A stretch of 64,000 nucleotides of DNA, taken from assembly GCF_000330505.1 (NCBI RefSeq), contig NW_004440383.1, positions 15,593 through 79,592 on the forward strand. Direction: 5' to 3'. Each line of letters starts with the position of its first letter. The stretch's first letter is position 1. Below are positions 9,773 through 18,174 of the stretch, one piece after another. The translations under genes and the position numbers were made by a program. This DNA comes from Entamoeba invadens IP1 (taxonomy: Eukaryota > Evosea > Mastigamoebida > Endamoebidae). Under the pieces are notes generated by a model. It made no database searches. It was not told where the DNA came from and worked only from the letters and a program-made list of their open reading frames with translations.

Positions 9773-10073
9773 GCTCTATCGTCGGTAATATTCAGTTCTT
9801 GGGGCAGCATTTCTATTTTTTAAATTGAATAATTCTTTTTCATTTTTATATTATTGGGTGTAGTTATATTACTATAATTATACAATTGAAACGCAACTTC
9901 TTGTTCTATATTAAGTAGTCTTTATTGTACTCTAAAAATTAGTTTTAAAAGAAATTGACATACATTAATTAAACTTGTAATTAAAAAGCTATATGCAATT
10001 GTCATATTTATATTATAAAATTATAATATAAATTCTAAATTTAATAGTAAAAAGATACATCAATACAATACAA
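9773..10073. other. AT-rich spacer, no gene seen
   Basis: This runs from the GTPase start to the stop of the next minus-strand gene. It should contain the GTPase promoter. No other feature is visible. Confidence 0.5.
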
Positions 10074-10349
10074 TCATTCCACGACTAAGCTCTTAGTCGT
10101 TTTAGACATTGAGTGTACCCAATACTGAAGTGTTGATGGGGTGAGATCTTGATACTGTTCCGGGTAAGCAGCTACGAGGTATTTCACTGCTTTAGTAAGT
10201 CCCATTGTACAGAACGCATTGACAGCTCTTCGTTTTATTGCTTGGCACCATCTTTTCTTTTTGATGTTCTTTCTGTTGTTTGTTCTTTCACAAATTTCAA
10301 AGGTAGTTGGATTGGAAGGTTCAAACACGGAGAATGGACTTCGAGGCAT
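10074..10349 (-). CDS. Small basic protein, possible HTH (hypothetical)
   Basis: A 91-residue reading frame with coding-like composition in an otherwise AT-rich area. Residues about 20-42 are strongly basic (RTNNRKNIKKKRWCQAIKRR). The following part (TKAVKYLVAAYPEQYQDLTP, then STLQYWV) has the rhythm of a helix-turn-helix resembling homeodomain-like or transposase-type HTHs; that reading is an inference. No membrane segment or signal peptide is seen. The ATG at 10347-10349 is the first in frame. It could be a small DNA-binding protein or a fragment of a former mobile-element gene. The family is not recognised. Confidence 0.55.
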   Translation of the reverse strand: MPRSPFSVFEPSNPTTFEICERTNNRKNIKKKRWCQAIKRRAVNAFCTMGLTKAVKYLVAAYPEQYQDLTPSTLQYWVHSMSKTTKSLVVE

Positions 10350-11389
10350 TGAGTGTGTGTCTTACTATTTTTCAGTTTATATCTCAAGTATTTCGTTTGT
10401 CGCTCGATGAATATATTTCCACACAAAATGAGATGGCAATTCAATATTTTTCACAAGTTATTGGTGAAAACTGAGAGTAAAATAAAGGTATTTTTGTTCG
10501 AATTATAAGTAACCTTTTCACTCCCCTCTTGTTTCTGTTTATAAAAAATAATTCTTATTTTAGAACGATAGAAGGTTCACTTCAACACATCCTCAATATT
10601 TATTTTTTTCTTTAAGTTCTATTCGTTTCGTTGGTATTCTCGAATCGAACGGTTATTTGATGTGCGATAAGTTATACAAATATTTGAACAAATATACCGC
10701 AATATTGATTTAATAAATCGGGAATAATTGTTATTGTTTTTATACTAAAATATCGAACGAACAATCATTTATTTAAAACTTTTTTTTGTTTAAATAATCG
10801 GGTTATTTCGATGAAAACAAATAACCATTAAAATATTTAATTAAAAAATGGAAAGAAGTTAAATATAGTAAAGTCATTAATATATTTATTCGAACAATTG
10901 TATAAATTATTGAACTTTTTTTAATTATTTTTAATAACTAGCATTTTTATTAATAATAATTAAATGACTACTTATTACATTAAAAATTCGGGAGTAAATG
11001 GTCAAAAGTTTAATATGCTGATATTTCAATAATTTATCCAAAAACTGCTCTTCAATTGAAGTTCAATCGCCACAAAAAATATTATATTTATTAAGATAAT
11101 ATAGTTTTTAAATTACAAAATTTGGTTCAATATTAAAACCAATTTGTTATACTTTTATTAATAACAAATTGAAAATAATTAACCGAAAATATTCAATATT
11201 TCAATAACATTTCAATAACAATAATCATTTCTATTATCATTTATAAATGTTTTACTAACAATTGTTAGTAATAAAAAAACTATTATCGAATTAATATACA
11301 AAATAAATAAATAAAATATATTATTATTCTAGTAAATACTATAAAAAACTTAAAAAAAACTACGGTCTTTTCACTACAGTTAAAATTTC
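10350..11389. other. AT-rich intergenic stretch
   Basis: About 1 kb without a supportable gene. The one structured element seen is a 20-base perfect palindrome at 11252-11271, listed separately. Confidence 0.6.
11252..11271. repeat. 20-bp perfect palindrome
   Basis: TTACTAACAATTGTTAGTAA is a perfect inverted repeat with no spacer. It lies about 120 bp beyond the stop of eL24. It could be a dimeric protein-binding site, a 3'-end signal or chance in AT-rich DNA. Confidence 0.35.
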
Positions 11390-11924
11390 TCATCTGGAGT
11401 TGAAGTTAGTTTTACCTGCCTTTGGTTGCTTAGAAGCGGTCTTAGCCTTTGGATGGGCTTCCTTCTTTCCCTCCTTCTTTGCTTCTTTCTTAGCGGCCTC
11501 CTTCTTAGCAGCATTAGTTGCCTTGATTTCCTTAATTTTTGCGATGGCTTCTTGTCTCTTCTTAGCGAGTTGTTCTGGGGTGTATGTCTGCTTTCTCTTG
11601 GCGATTTCTTCGGCAGAAATTCCGTGGTATCCTCTAATCACCTTGATAACTCTCTTTGCCTTCTTCTTGCCGACAACTTCTTGTTGAAGACCCTTTTTGT
11701 TGAGTTGTCTGTAGATCGCAGTCCAGAAGACCTTTCTTGGGTTGGTCTTTCTCAAGAACGCAGACTCCGACTTCTTAGTAATGAAAGTGAAGACTTTCAT
11801 GTCCTCTCTCACAAACTTGCGGCCCTTACCAATTGGGATTTTAAAACCGCTGAACGAGCAGACTTGGGTCCTAATTATGAGCTCCCACCTTTCAGTATAA
11901 CAACAACACAAACTTGATCGACAT
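11390..11924 (-). CDS. RPL24: 60S ribosomal protein eL24 (spliced)
   Basis: Exon 1 is only 11 nt (11924-11914, ATG TCG ATC AA). A 43-nt GTTTGT...TAG intron (11871-11913) follows, then exon 2 (11870-11390). The spliced 163-residue protein starts MSIKTQVCSFSGFKIPIGKG, which fits the conserved eL24 start with its first zinc-ribbon Cys. It continues with KVFTFITKKSESAFLRKTNP and RKVFWTAIYRQLNKKGLQQE. The C-terminal tail is Lys/Ala-rich. Reading the intron through would give a misleading N-terminus (MCCCYTERWELIIR). It belongs to the large ribosomal subunit near the subunit bridge region. It is in tandem with eL42 upstream, and the two share an 8-bp promoter motif. Confidence 0.96.
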
Positions 11925-11946
11925 AACTACTCTTCAGAGTTATTGT

Positions 11947-11954
11947 AGGGTTTC
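11947..11954 (-). promoter_or_regulatory. Shared ribosomal-protein promoter motif GAAACCCT
   Basis: On the minus strand GAAACCCT lies 23-30 bases upstream of the eL24 ATG. The same 8-mer occurs upstream of eL42. A regulatory role is inferred from this shared position only. Confidence 0.35.
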
Positions 11955-12171
11955 TTTTTCAGTTTCTTTGGGCTTGACTCGTATAGTTTATTATACTATA
12001 TTTTACCATAAATTTATAGTTTCATGGAAAAACATTTATTGGTCAAAGAGTTCAAAAAAGTTATTGAAAAAGTGAAAAAAAAGGTGGGGAAGACTAGTTG
12101 AAAAAAAGGTGGAGTTTATAAAAAAAAGAGTGAGTGAAAACTTGAACAGAAAGTGTAGTCCAACGAGTAAA

Positions 12172-12468
12172 TTACTTGTCCTTCTTTTCATTTCCCAATT
12201 CAAAGTGTTTGCATCTCTTCATGCATTTTTGGAGTTTGTACTTGCACTTGGAGCACTCAAGTTTCAAAACAACCTTCTTTGTAGTTTTTGCTTTCTTCTT
12301 GAAAACTGGCTTGGTCTGACCTCCGAAACCTTTTTGCTTACGATCGTATCTTCTTTTACCTTGAGCGTGGATAGAGTCCTTTCCCTTCTTGTACTGTGAC
12401 ACTTTGTGTGGAGTGTGTTTGTTGCAGCGGGGGCAATACGTCTTTCTTGCCTTTGGAACAATAACCAT
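12172..12468 (-). CDS. 60S ribosomal protein eL42 (L36a/L44 family)
   Basis: A 98-residue zinc-binding protein of the ribosomal E site. It starts [20 protein letters not shown] and contains the family hallmark SQYKKGKD...[11 protein letters not shown] and GFGGQTKP. Two Cys pairs (CPRC and CSKC) form the zinc site. Residue P54 in QTKPVF is the position where Pro-to-Gln changes give cycloheximide resistance in yeasts; the sensitive Pro is present here. The protein ends LGNEKKDK, several residues shorter than the usual end (...KGQ.IQF). No intron is visible. The ATG at 12466-12468 matches the conserved start. Confidence 0.97.
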   Translation of the reverse strand: MVIVPKARKTYCPRCNKHTPHKVSQYKKGKDSIHAQGKRRYDRKQKGFGGQTKPVFKKKAKTTKKVVLKLECSKCKYKLQKCMKRCKHFELGNEKKDK

Positions 12469-12778
12469 TGGACTGGACTCTAATAGTTCTCTCTCTTTTG
12501 TCTTCAGGGTTTCTCTTACTATCCTATAACCGTTAGTACTTCTTACTATTTTTATAGTTCATTATTCCTTCTTGTGTTCAATTATAGAGGTATAGATTTT
12601 TGTATTATCAATTTATTACTATTTATTTATGAAATTATTTATAAAAAATGTATTATAACATAATAATATTATTTTTAAGTATTATAAAATAGTATAAAAT
12701 AATAAATTATAATTACAATAGTAATTATTTTTATTTGAGATATTATAGTTATAAAAAAACTAAACTAATAAATGAGTA
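12469..12778. other. Divergent promoter region of eL42 and the PDI-like gene
   Basis: About 310 bp between two start codons facing apart. It contains the GAAACCCT motif on the eL42 side. The PDI side is AT-rich with no recognised motif. Confidence 0.5.
12506..12513 (-). promoter_or_regulatory. Shared ribosomal-protein promoter motif GAAACCCT
   Basis: The minus-strand 8-mer lies 38-45 bases upstream of the eL42 ATG, in the sequence AGAGAAACCCTGAAGAC. It is identical to the site before eL24. Confidence 0.35.
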
Positions 12779-14209
12779 ATGTTTTTGGTTTTGTTGTGTT
12801 TGCTTGGAGTTGGGTATGGTGAAGTACACCCACTCAAAAAAGAAGAGTATTCCAAGTTTATTGACAAAAACAAATTTGTCCTTGTGAAGTACTTTGCCCC
12901 GTGGTGCGCACATTGTAAAGCACTTGCCCCAATTTTCGAGGAACTTTCGAACATAACAGATAACGTTGCTTTTGCTTCTGTGGATTGCGACGACCAAAAA
13001 GAGGTTTGTCTTGGTGAGAAGATACAAGGGTATCCAACGATCTTTCTGTTTAGAAATGGAAAGAGAAAACCATTTGAAGGCGAGCGTTCTCTGACAGGCA
13101 TTCAGTCTTTTCTAAAAGCCAACGTCGAGAGGCGCCTTCAAAATGTCACCGAAAGTGATGTTATTCGAATCAAAGAAGAACACAAAAACTGTGTGTTCAT
13201 CCGCTTTAACAAAGACCCCTTAATTAATGAAGTTGTTGAGATAGTCACCGACATGGTGGAGTTCTTAAAATTTTACACCATCTTCAATGACGACACAACA
13301 AAGAAAGTTTCGTTCGAAGTATACAACGTTGAGCGTAACACTAGTTACACCACCGAGTCTGTAATGGTCGAGGAAGTCAGTAGAAAAGAGGTCCAACGTA
13401 TTGTCGACTTCATCAATTTAAGAACATTCCCCATCTTTCCTATCATTGACTTCCCACTCTTTGAAAGAGTTCAAGACTTACCAGTATACTCTCTTTGGTT
13501 CTTTTATAACTCCACGTTGACTCAAGACCAAATTTCAATGTTCAAGTCGTTAAAAGGAAAGTACGAAGATATCTTGTTCTTCGCTTTTAATAACAAGATT
13601 TCGGAACAACAGGTGATCCATATGCACCACTCTGGGTCTCTATTTCCAGTTATTAGTTTGCTCCACCCTAATAAGCGCAATATTTACGTTTTTGACGAAA
13701 AAAGAGAAATCTCACTGACGTCAATCTCTCACTTTCTTGACAACGTGTTGAACAACAAAACAAAACCATTTTTGGCGGTCTCAAACTTAACTAAAGACGA
13801 TGAAGGAAAAAACCTGAGAAGAATCACAGGAAACGAGTTCGAAGATTTCATCACACCAAAACGAAAGGTCCATTTACTCATTTTCTGCGCAAAGCGGTCG
13901 GAAAATTGCCAGAGGTTCCTTAACAACGTGTTTGAGAAGATTGCAAATCTGACAAAAAATTTCAAATATTTTGAGATGGCTTGGATCGACGCGTCAACCG
14001 ATGATGTGGGACCAGAATGGGACTTGGAAAGTATTCCAAGATTGTTCATTTTTGACGGAACGAAAGACGAGATAAAGAAAGTCATGATGAAGGATTTGCC
14101 GAATGAGCAAAACTTGATGGAGTTTCTTGGGCATTTTGTACCCGAACTTGAAAACAAAAACAATGATCTGGAAAAGGAGAATGGAAATGATATTAAGACA
14201 GAATTGTGA
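12779..14209 (+). CDS. ER protein disulfide isomerase-like protein (KTEL)
   Basis: A 476-residue secretory protein. Residues 1-16 form a signal peptide (MFLVLLCLLGVGYGEV). Residues about 17-115 are a thioredoxin domain with active site WCAHCK (Cys43 and Cys46). Middle domains lack cysteines and look like b/b' folds. Residues about 370-450 look like a second thioredoxin-type domain, but its CxxC is lost (FCAKRSENC). The C-terminus is KTEL, a KDEL-type ER retrieval signal. Only one redox site is therefore left in an a-b-b'-a'-like layout. An out-of-frame ATG lies seven bases earlier; the chosen ATG gives the signal peptide. It should form or shuffle disulfides in the ER. The class is sure; substrate unknown. 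Confidence 0.92.
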   Translation: MFLVLLCLLGVGYGEVHPLKKEEYSKFIDKNKFVLVKYFAPWCAHCKALAPIFEELSNITDNVAFASVDCDDQKEVCLGEKIQGYPTIFLFRNGKRKPFEGERSLTGIQSFLKANVERRLQNVTESDVIRIKEEHKNCVFIRFNKDPLINEVVEIVTDMVEFLKFYTIFNDDTTKKVSFEVYNVERNTSYTTESVMVEEVSRKEVQRIVDFINLRTFPIFPIIDFPLFERVQDLPVYSLWFFYNSTLTQDQISMFKSLKGKYEDILFFAFNNKISEQQVIHMHHSGSLFPVISLLHPNKRNIYVFDEKREISLTSISHFLDNVLNNKTKPFLAVSNLTKDDEGKNLRRITGNEFEDFITPKRKVHLLIFCAKRSENCQRFLNNVFEKIANLTKNFKYFEMAWIDASTDDVGPEWDLESIPRLFIFDGTKDEIKKVMMKDLPNEQNLMEFLGHFVPELENKNNDLEKENGNDIKTEL

Positions 14210-14471
14210 AAGATTTGAATTCAAATGATTTTTATATACTTCATACTTTTCTTTATTACAATAAAATTGTAATTGAATAATAATAATAATAAATTAATAT
14301 AATAATAAATTGTAAATAGTTTAATAAGTGAAATAGACAAATTGGGCTATTGTTTACTATAACAATAGTTTTTAGAAGTAAAATACAAAGAAATAATACA
14401 CAAAACAAAGATTGTGAATCAAAACAAGATTGAGAAGTGATAGGATTGTTAATGGAACTTGAAAACACAAA

Positions 14472-16779
14472 ATGAGCCTCTCAGATGACGACATCCAAAA
14501 ACGGATGGACTTACTCACAAGGTCTATCGCGACGGGGTGCGGGAACCCATTTTGTACCAATAAATTGTGCAAGTCAAACCCTTCGCATGAACCGTTTTCA
14601 AGCGACGACAACACCGGAATCATTGTTGAATACGCCATTGGAGACTACCACATGTGCCAACCCTACATCAGTGCAAATGACGTTTATAAACTAACTCCCG
14701 ACTTCTTCAAGAATGAAAGAAACATCTTGCAATACCTTACACCGTTTTCACTCGCCACGTCTTTTCGAANNNNNNNNNNNNNNNNNNNNNNNNNNNNNNN
14801 NNNNNNNNNNNNNNNNNNNNNNNNNNNNNNNNNNNNNNNNNNNNNNNNNNNNNNNNNNNNNNNNNNNNNAAGTGGTATACACTGCAGCAATACACTTTTT
14901 CGAGGAGGTTTTAATGTACACGCCAAGCAGTGCAGTAAAAAAGTTTTTCGAGAGCGCTGGACAATTTAAAAGTAATGAAAAGGCAATTGTTCTTTGCGCA
15001 CCATATAAGTTATGCTATTACAACTTCTTCTTGGAATTTTATTACAACTTGGGAACGTCTGCAGAGAACAAAGAGCCTGTTGTCAATTTACTGAAAGAGA
15101 TGAACAACACACAACTGAAAACAGTCCAAACGTCACTTCATGACTGCCTCTATGAAATGTTTAATAGAGGGACTTCAAAGAGCTCAAACAACTACAAACA
15201 TTTACTTCCAATGCTAAGGATATATTATGAATTGTACGAACTCAATTTAGTAAGAAAATACACGTCGTATACGTGCTTCTATTTGAAGTCAATTTCAATT
15301 GAAAGAAATTGGTCAGACGACTTTAGAGCGTTTTTAGAACAAAGGTTTGTGTTTGTATGTTTATTGCCTTAATAATCAAAGACTAAAGTAGTTTGTCTCA
15401 TAAAAATGTGTCGATATTGCATTCCAAATTATGCTTTTTGAACAAACTCTTCTTTCGTTCATTTCACCATGTTTTTATAAATGTCCCACACCTCTTTCTC
15501 ATAGCACTATGAATTAATACGAAATAAATAATTGATACAACAGAGAGGGACTTTTATCGTATCCGTTTTGCATCGAATTGTATACACGAGTTCTTGTCCT
15601 TCACAAAGAGAATGAGTTGGACAAGAAAGACGCGATCAGATTGGAGTTTGAACGCGCAAACACGTTTTTTATAAAACCCTTTTTGGAGTTGAATGTTGAG
15701 AGGGAAAACTTGTTATTAACGTCGATGAACGGGTTGTTAAATCGAGATCCCTTAGACTTCAAAAAAGAGCTCAAAATCCAGTTTATGGGAGAGCCTGGTG
15801 TTGATCAAGGAGGAGTGTCGAAGGAGTGGTTCAGTTTGATAACCAAAGAAATATTCAATGTCGACTTTGGGATGTTTTCGTACAACAAGAAGACGAGGTA
15901 CTTTTGGTTTTCCTCGTGCAGTGAGGACATTGTGGATTTTGAACTGATTGGAATTGTGTTGGGGCTTGCAATTTACAACGACATCATTCTTGATATTTCA
16001 TTCCCACACATTTTATACAAAAAGTTGTTGGGAGAACCAATCACGTTTGAAGACTACAAGGACTTCGACCCGGAGTGCTACACATCGCTTGTCCAACTCA
16101 AGGAAGTGGCGAAGACGGACGATTTGTCTGCGCTCGGAATGTACTTTGAAACGACGAAGGACGTCTTTGGAGAAATTATAGACGTTGACTTAATTCCAAA
16201 TGGGAGAAACGTGCTTGTTACAAACGACAACATCGACCAATACATCACCGCGTTTACAGACTATTTTTGCAGTTCTTCGATTGGGAAACAGTTTGGAGCA
16301 TTTAGGAAAGGGTTTTTGAGGGTGGTAACATCACCCCTGATACTTGTTTGTTTCTATTTGATATTTCTGTTTTGTTGGAGTCACTTGATAGTTACATCCA
16401 GATGATGAGACCAGAAGAACTCGAGTTAGTGATTTGTGGAACAAAAGAATTCGATTTTGTTGCGCTAAGGGAGTCGTGCGAATATAAAAATTATAAGAAG
16501 GATTCTCCCGTCATTCAGTGGTTTTGGGAAGTTGTGTTTGACCTTGACATTGAGCAAAAGAAACAGCTGTTGGTCTTTGTGACATCGAACGACAGAGTGC
16601 CAGTGGGAGGACTTGGCAACTTGCGGTTTTTCATCGACAAATACGGCGAGGTGGATAGATACCCAACAGCGTCCACATGTTTTAACGCGCTTCACCTCCC
16701 TCCATACCCATCGAAAGACATCCTCAAAGAGAAGTTGCTTTTTGCGATTCAAAATGCGACGGGCTTTGGTTTAGCTTGA
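14472..16779 (+). CDS. UBE3A-like AZUL-HECT E3 ubiquitin ligase (spliced, gapped)
   Basis: Exons: 14472-14769, gap, 14870-15344, 15544-16345 and 16402-16779. The N-terminus carries the AZUL zinc finger of UBE3A (TGCGNPFCTNKLCKSNP). The C-terminal HECT domain includes GEPGVDQGGVSKEWF and GIVLGLAIYNDIILD, and a catalytic Cys in PTASTCFNALHLP near the end. The protein finishes GFGLA, like the family's GFGML end. The two introns (199 and 56 nt) begin GTTTGT and end CAG. Joining at 16402 gives SPLIL-MMRPEELELVICG, matching UBE3A spacing. One hundred Ns at 14770-14869 hide an unknown length; the frames on both sides are compatible with a gap of 3n bases. It transfers ubiquitin from E2 to substrate through a thioester. 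Confidence 0.92.
14770..14869. other. Assembly gap (100 N) inside the HECT ligase gene
   Basis: Exactly 100 Ns, the usual placeholder for a gap of unknown size. The flanks show no useful overlap (only AA), so real sequence may be missing between the AZUL part and the middle of the protein. Confidence 0.95.
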
Positions 16780-17033
16780 CGCGTTTTTTGACATACTTTT
16801 TTGTTCCTTAAGTTTCTGTATAATTTAACTACGCAATAACTTCGATATACTTATCCCATAATTTTGTGACTGTCATAAGATGGACACCTTCGGCGTTTTT
16901 CTTTTCTTTTCACCACCAAATAACAAGTTGTTCTCCAATACGCTTGTAGCGCTTAATTTCTTCTATTACCACAAAAAAAGAAACCATTTTATTCCTCAAT
17001 AGACGAAAAATTGAGGAACTAAAAACTCAAAGA

Positions 17034-18092
17034 ATGCCACGACCACGCTTGAAAGACAAAGGGGAAGACTATTTGAAAAAACAGAAGCAAAAGTCCCGCT
17101 CACAAGAGGCGGCTTTGACGAACGCGTTTTTGGACATATTAATATCGAGCTTTGGGTACTCGATGAAGTACTTAAAATCGAAAGGCGCGACAAAGACGGT
17201 GAAAATGATAGTGCCTTCGCTCTTAACAAAAGACGATGTGACATACACCCGAGAGCAAATTATGAAGAAATCTGCCGATGTGTGTAGTATATATACATTA
17301 CCCGAAGACGCAACAGAGAAACAGAAAAAGCGCAATGAAGAGGCGCAACTTGCAAATGGCATTTTAGCGATATTAAAAGGGCACGGTTTTGACTTTAAAA
17401 CAAAGAACACGCGGCCGTGTAAAAAGACGACACAACTCATTCGCGTGACGGAGTTAGTGTATCCCGATAAAACGACTGTTCTGAAGACAGCGGCATTGAT
17501 CGAGAAAGGCGCCGAGTTTTCCAAAGTTGTTGAGCCGCTCATGAAGAATCGTGAGGAGACAATCACTTCAAACAACTTGAGAATTAGCAAGGAAAGTTTT
17601 TCGAGTCTGAAGAAGATGTTACAAGACCAACCCAGTGACACGGCAGATGACGTTGATATGAATGAGAGCATAACACCAAGTGATTTGATTGCCAAACAAG
17701 AAAGTGTCATTCCAACGACAGACACCATTGTAGTTCCGATTGTCGCGAATCACATTGAGCCTCCAGAGATCCGTGAGTGCTTCGATATGGAAGAAGTCAA
17801 GCAAGAAAGTGACGAAGACGCCAAAGAAAAGATGGACAACACTTTTCATCCTTTACAACTGCAACCAAGTAACCCTAATTGGCACATCCATGACGACCAA
17901 GAAAGTGTTCTTCTTAATATGATGAATGAGGCCGAAAGCGCAAAGGAAAATGTCGTGTTTGAAGACGACGAGACGATAGAAGACCCCGTGGAGTCAAATG
18001 GGAATCTGTTGGAACATGAAAACTCGTCGACGTTCAATAGAAATCACCCGTCCGTCGACATCACGTCGTCGAATGGATTTCTCCAAAAGTAA
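17034..18092 (+). CDS. Duplicated-domain protein, copy A (unrecognised family)
   Basis: A 352-residue intronless protein. Residues about 18-90 and 103-177 are two copies of one domain. Each starts with a basic stretch and (E)EAxLxN followed by a hydrophobic helix, then a KT(V/T)..x..(V/L) strand-like segment: QKSRSQEAALTNAFLDIL and QKKRNEEAQLANGILAIL. The C-terminal 150 residues are acidic and probably disordered. A paralogue with the same two domains lies at 24613-25710. The basic start of each repeat suggests nucleic-acid binding and the acidic tail could be regulatory; both are inference. No signal peptide or membrane segment is seen. It stops 83 bp before the end of the converging Vps15 gene. 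Confidence 0.85.
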   Translation: MPRPRLKDKGEDYLKKQKQKSRSQEAALTNAFLDILISSFGYSMKYLKSKGATKTVKMIVPSLLTKDDVTYTREQIMKKSADVCSIYTLPEDATEKQKKRNEEAQLANGILAILKGHGFDFKTKNTRPCKKTTQLIRVTELVYPDKTTVLKTAALIEKGAEFSKVVEPLMKNREETITSNNLRISKESFSSLKKMLQDQPSDTADDVDMNESITPSDLIAKQESVIPTTDTIVVPIVANHIEPPEIRECFDMEEVKQESDEDAKEKMDNTFHPLQLQPSNPNWHIHDDQESVLLNMMNEAESAKENVVFEDDETIEDPVESNGNLLEHENSSTFNRNHPSVDITSSNGFLQK

Positions 18093-18174
18093 CGAGTTTA
18101 CTGGAATTGTAATTGCACTTTTCATACGCTGTTGTGTTGTTTGTTGTGTCAAACGAAGAAAACGAAGGCTTCAA

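Noticed and set aside
11426..11917. 163-codon plus-strand frame opposite eL24
   Set aside because: It is the complement of Lys/Ala-rich ribosomal protein codons (Leu/Ser/Phe-rich) and fully overlaps a certain gene.
14713..15372. Reading the frame straight through the N gap
   Set aside because: The gap length is unknown, so frame continuity across Ns is not evidence; the parts were joined by domain order instead.
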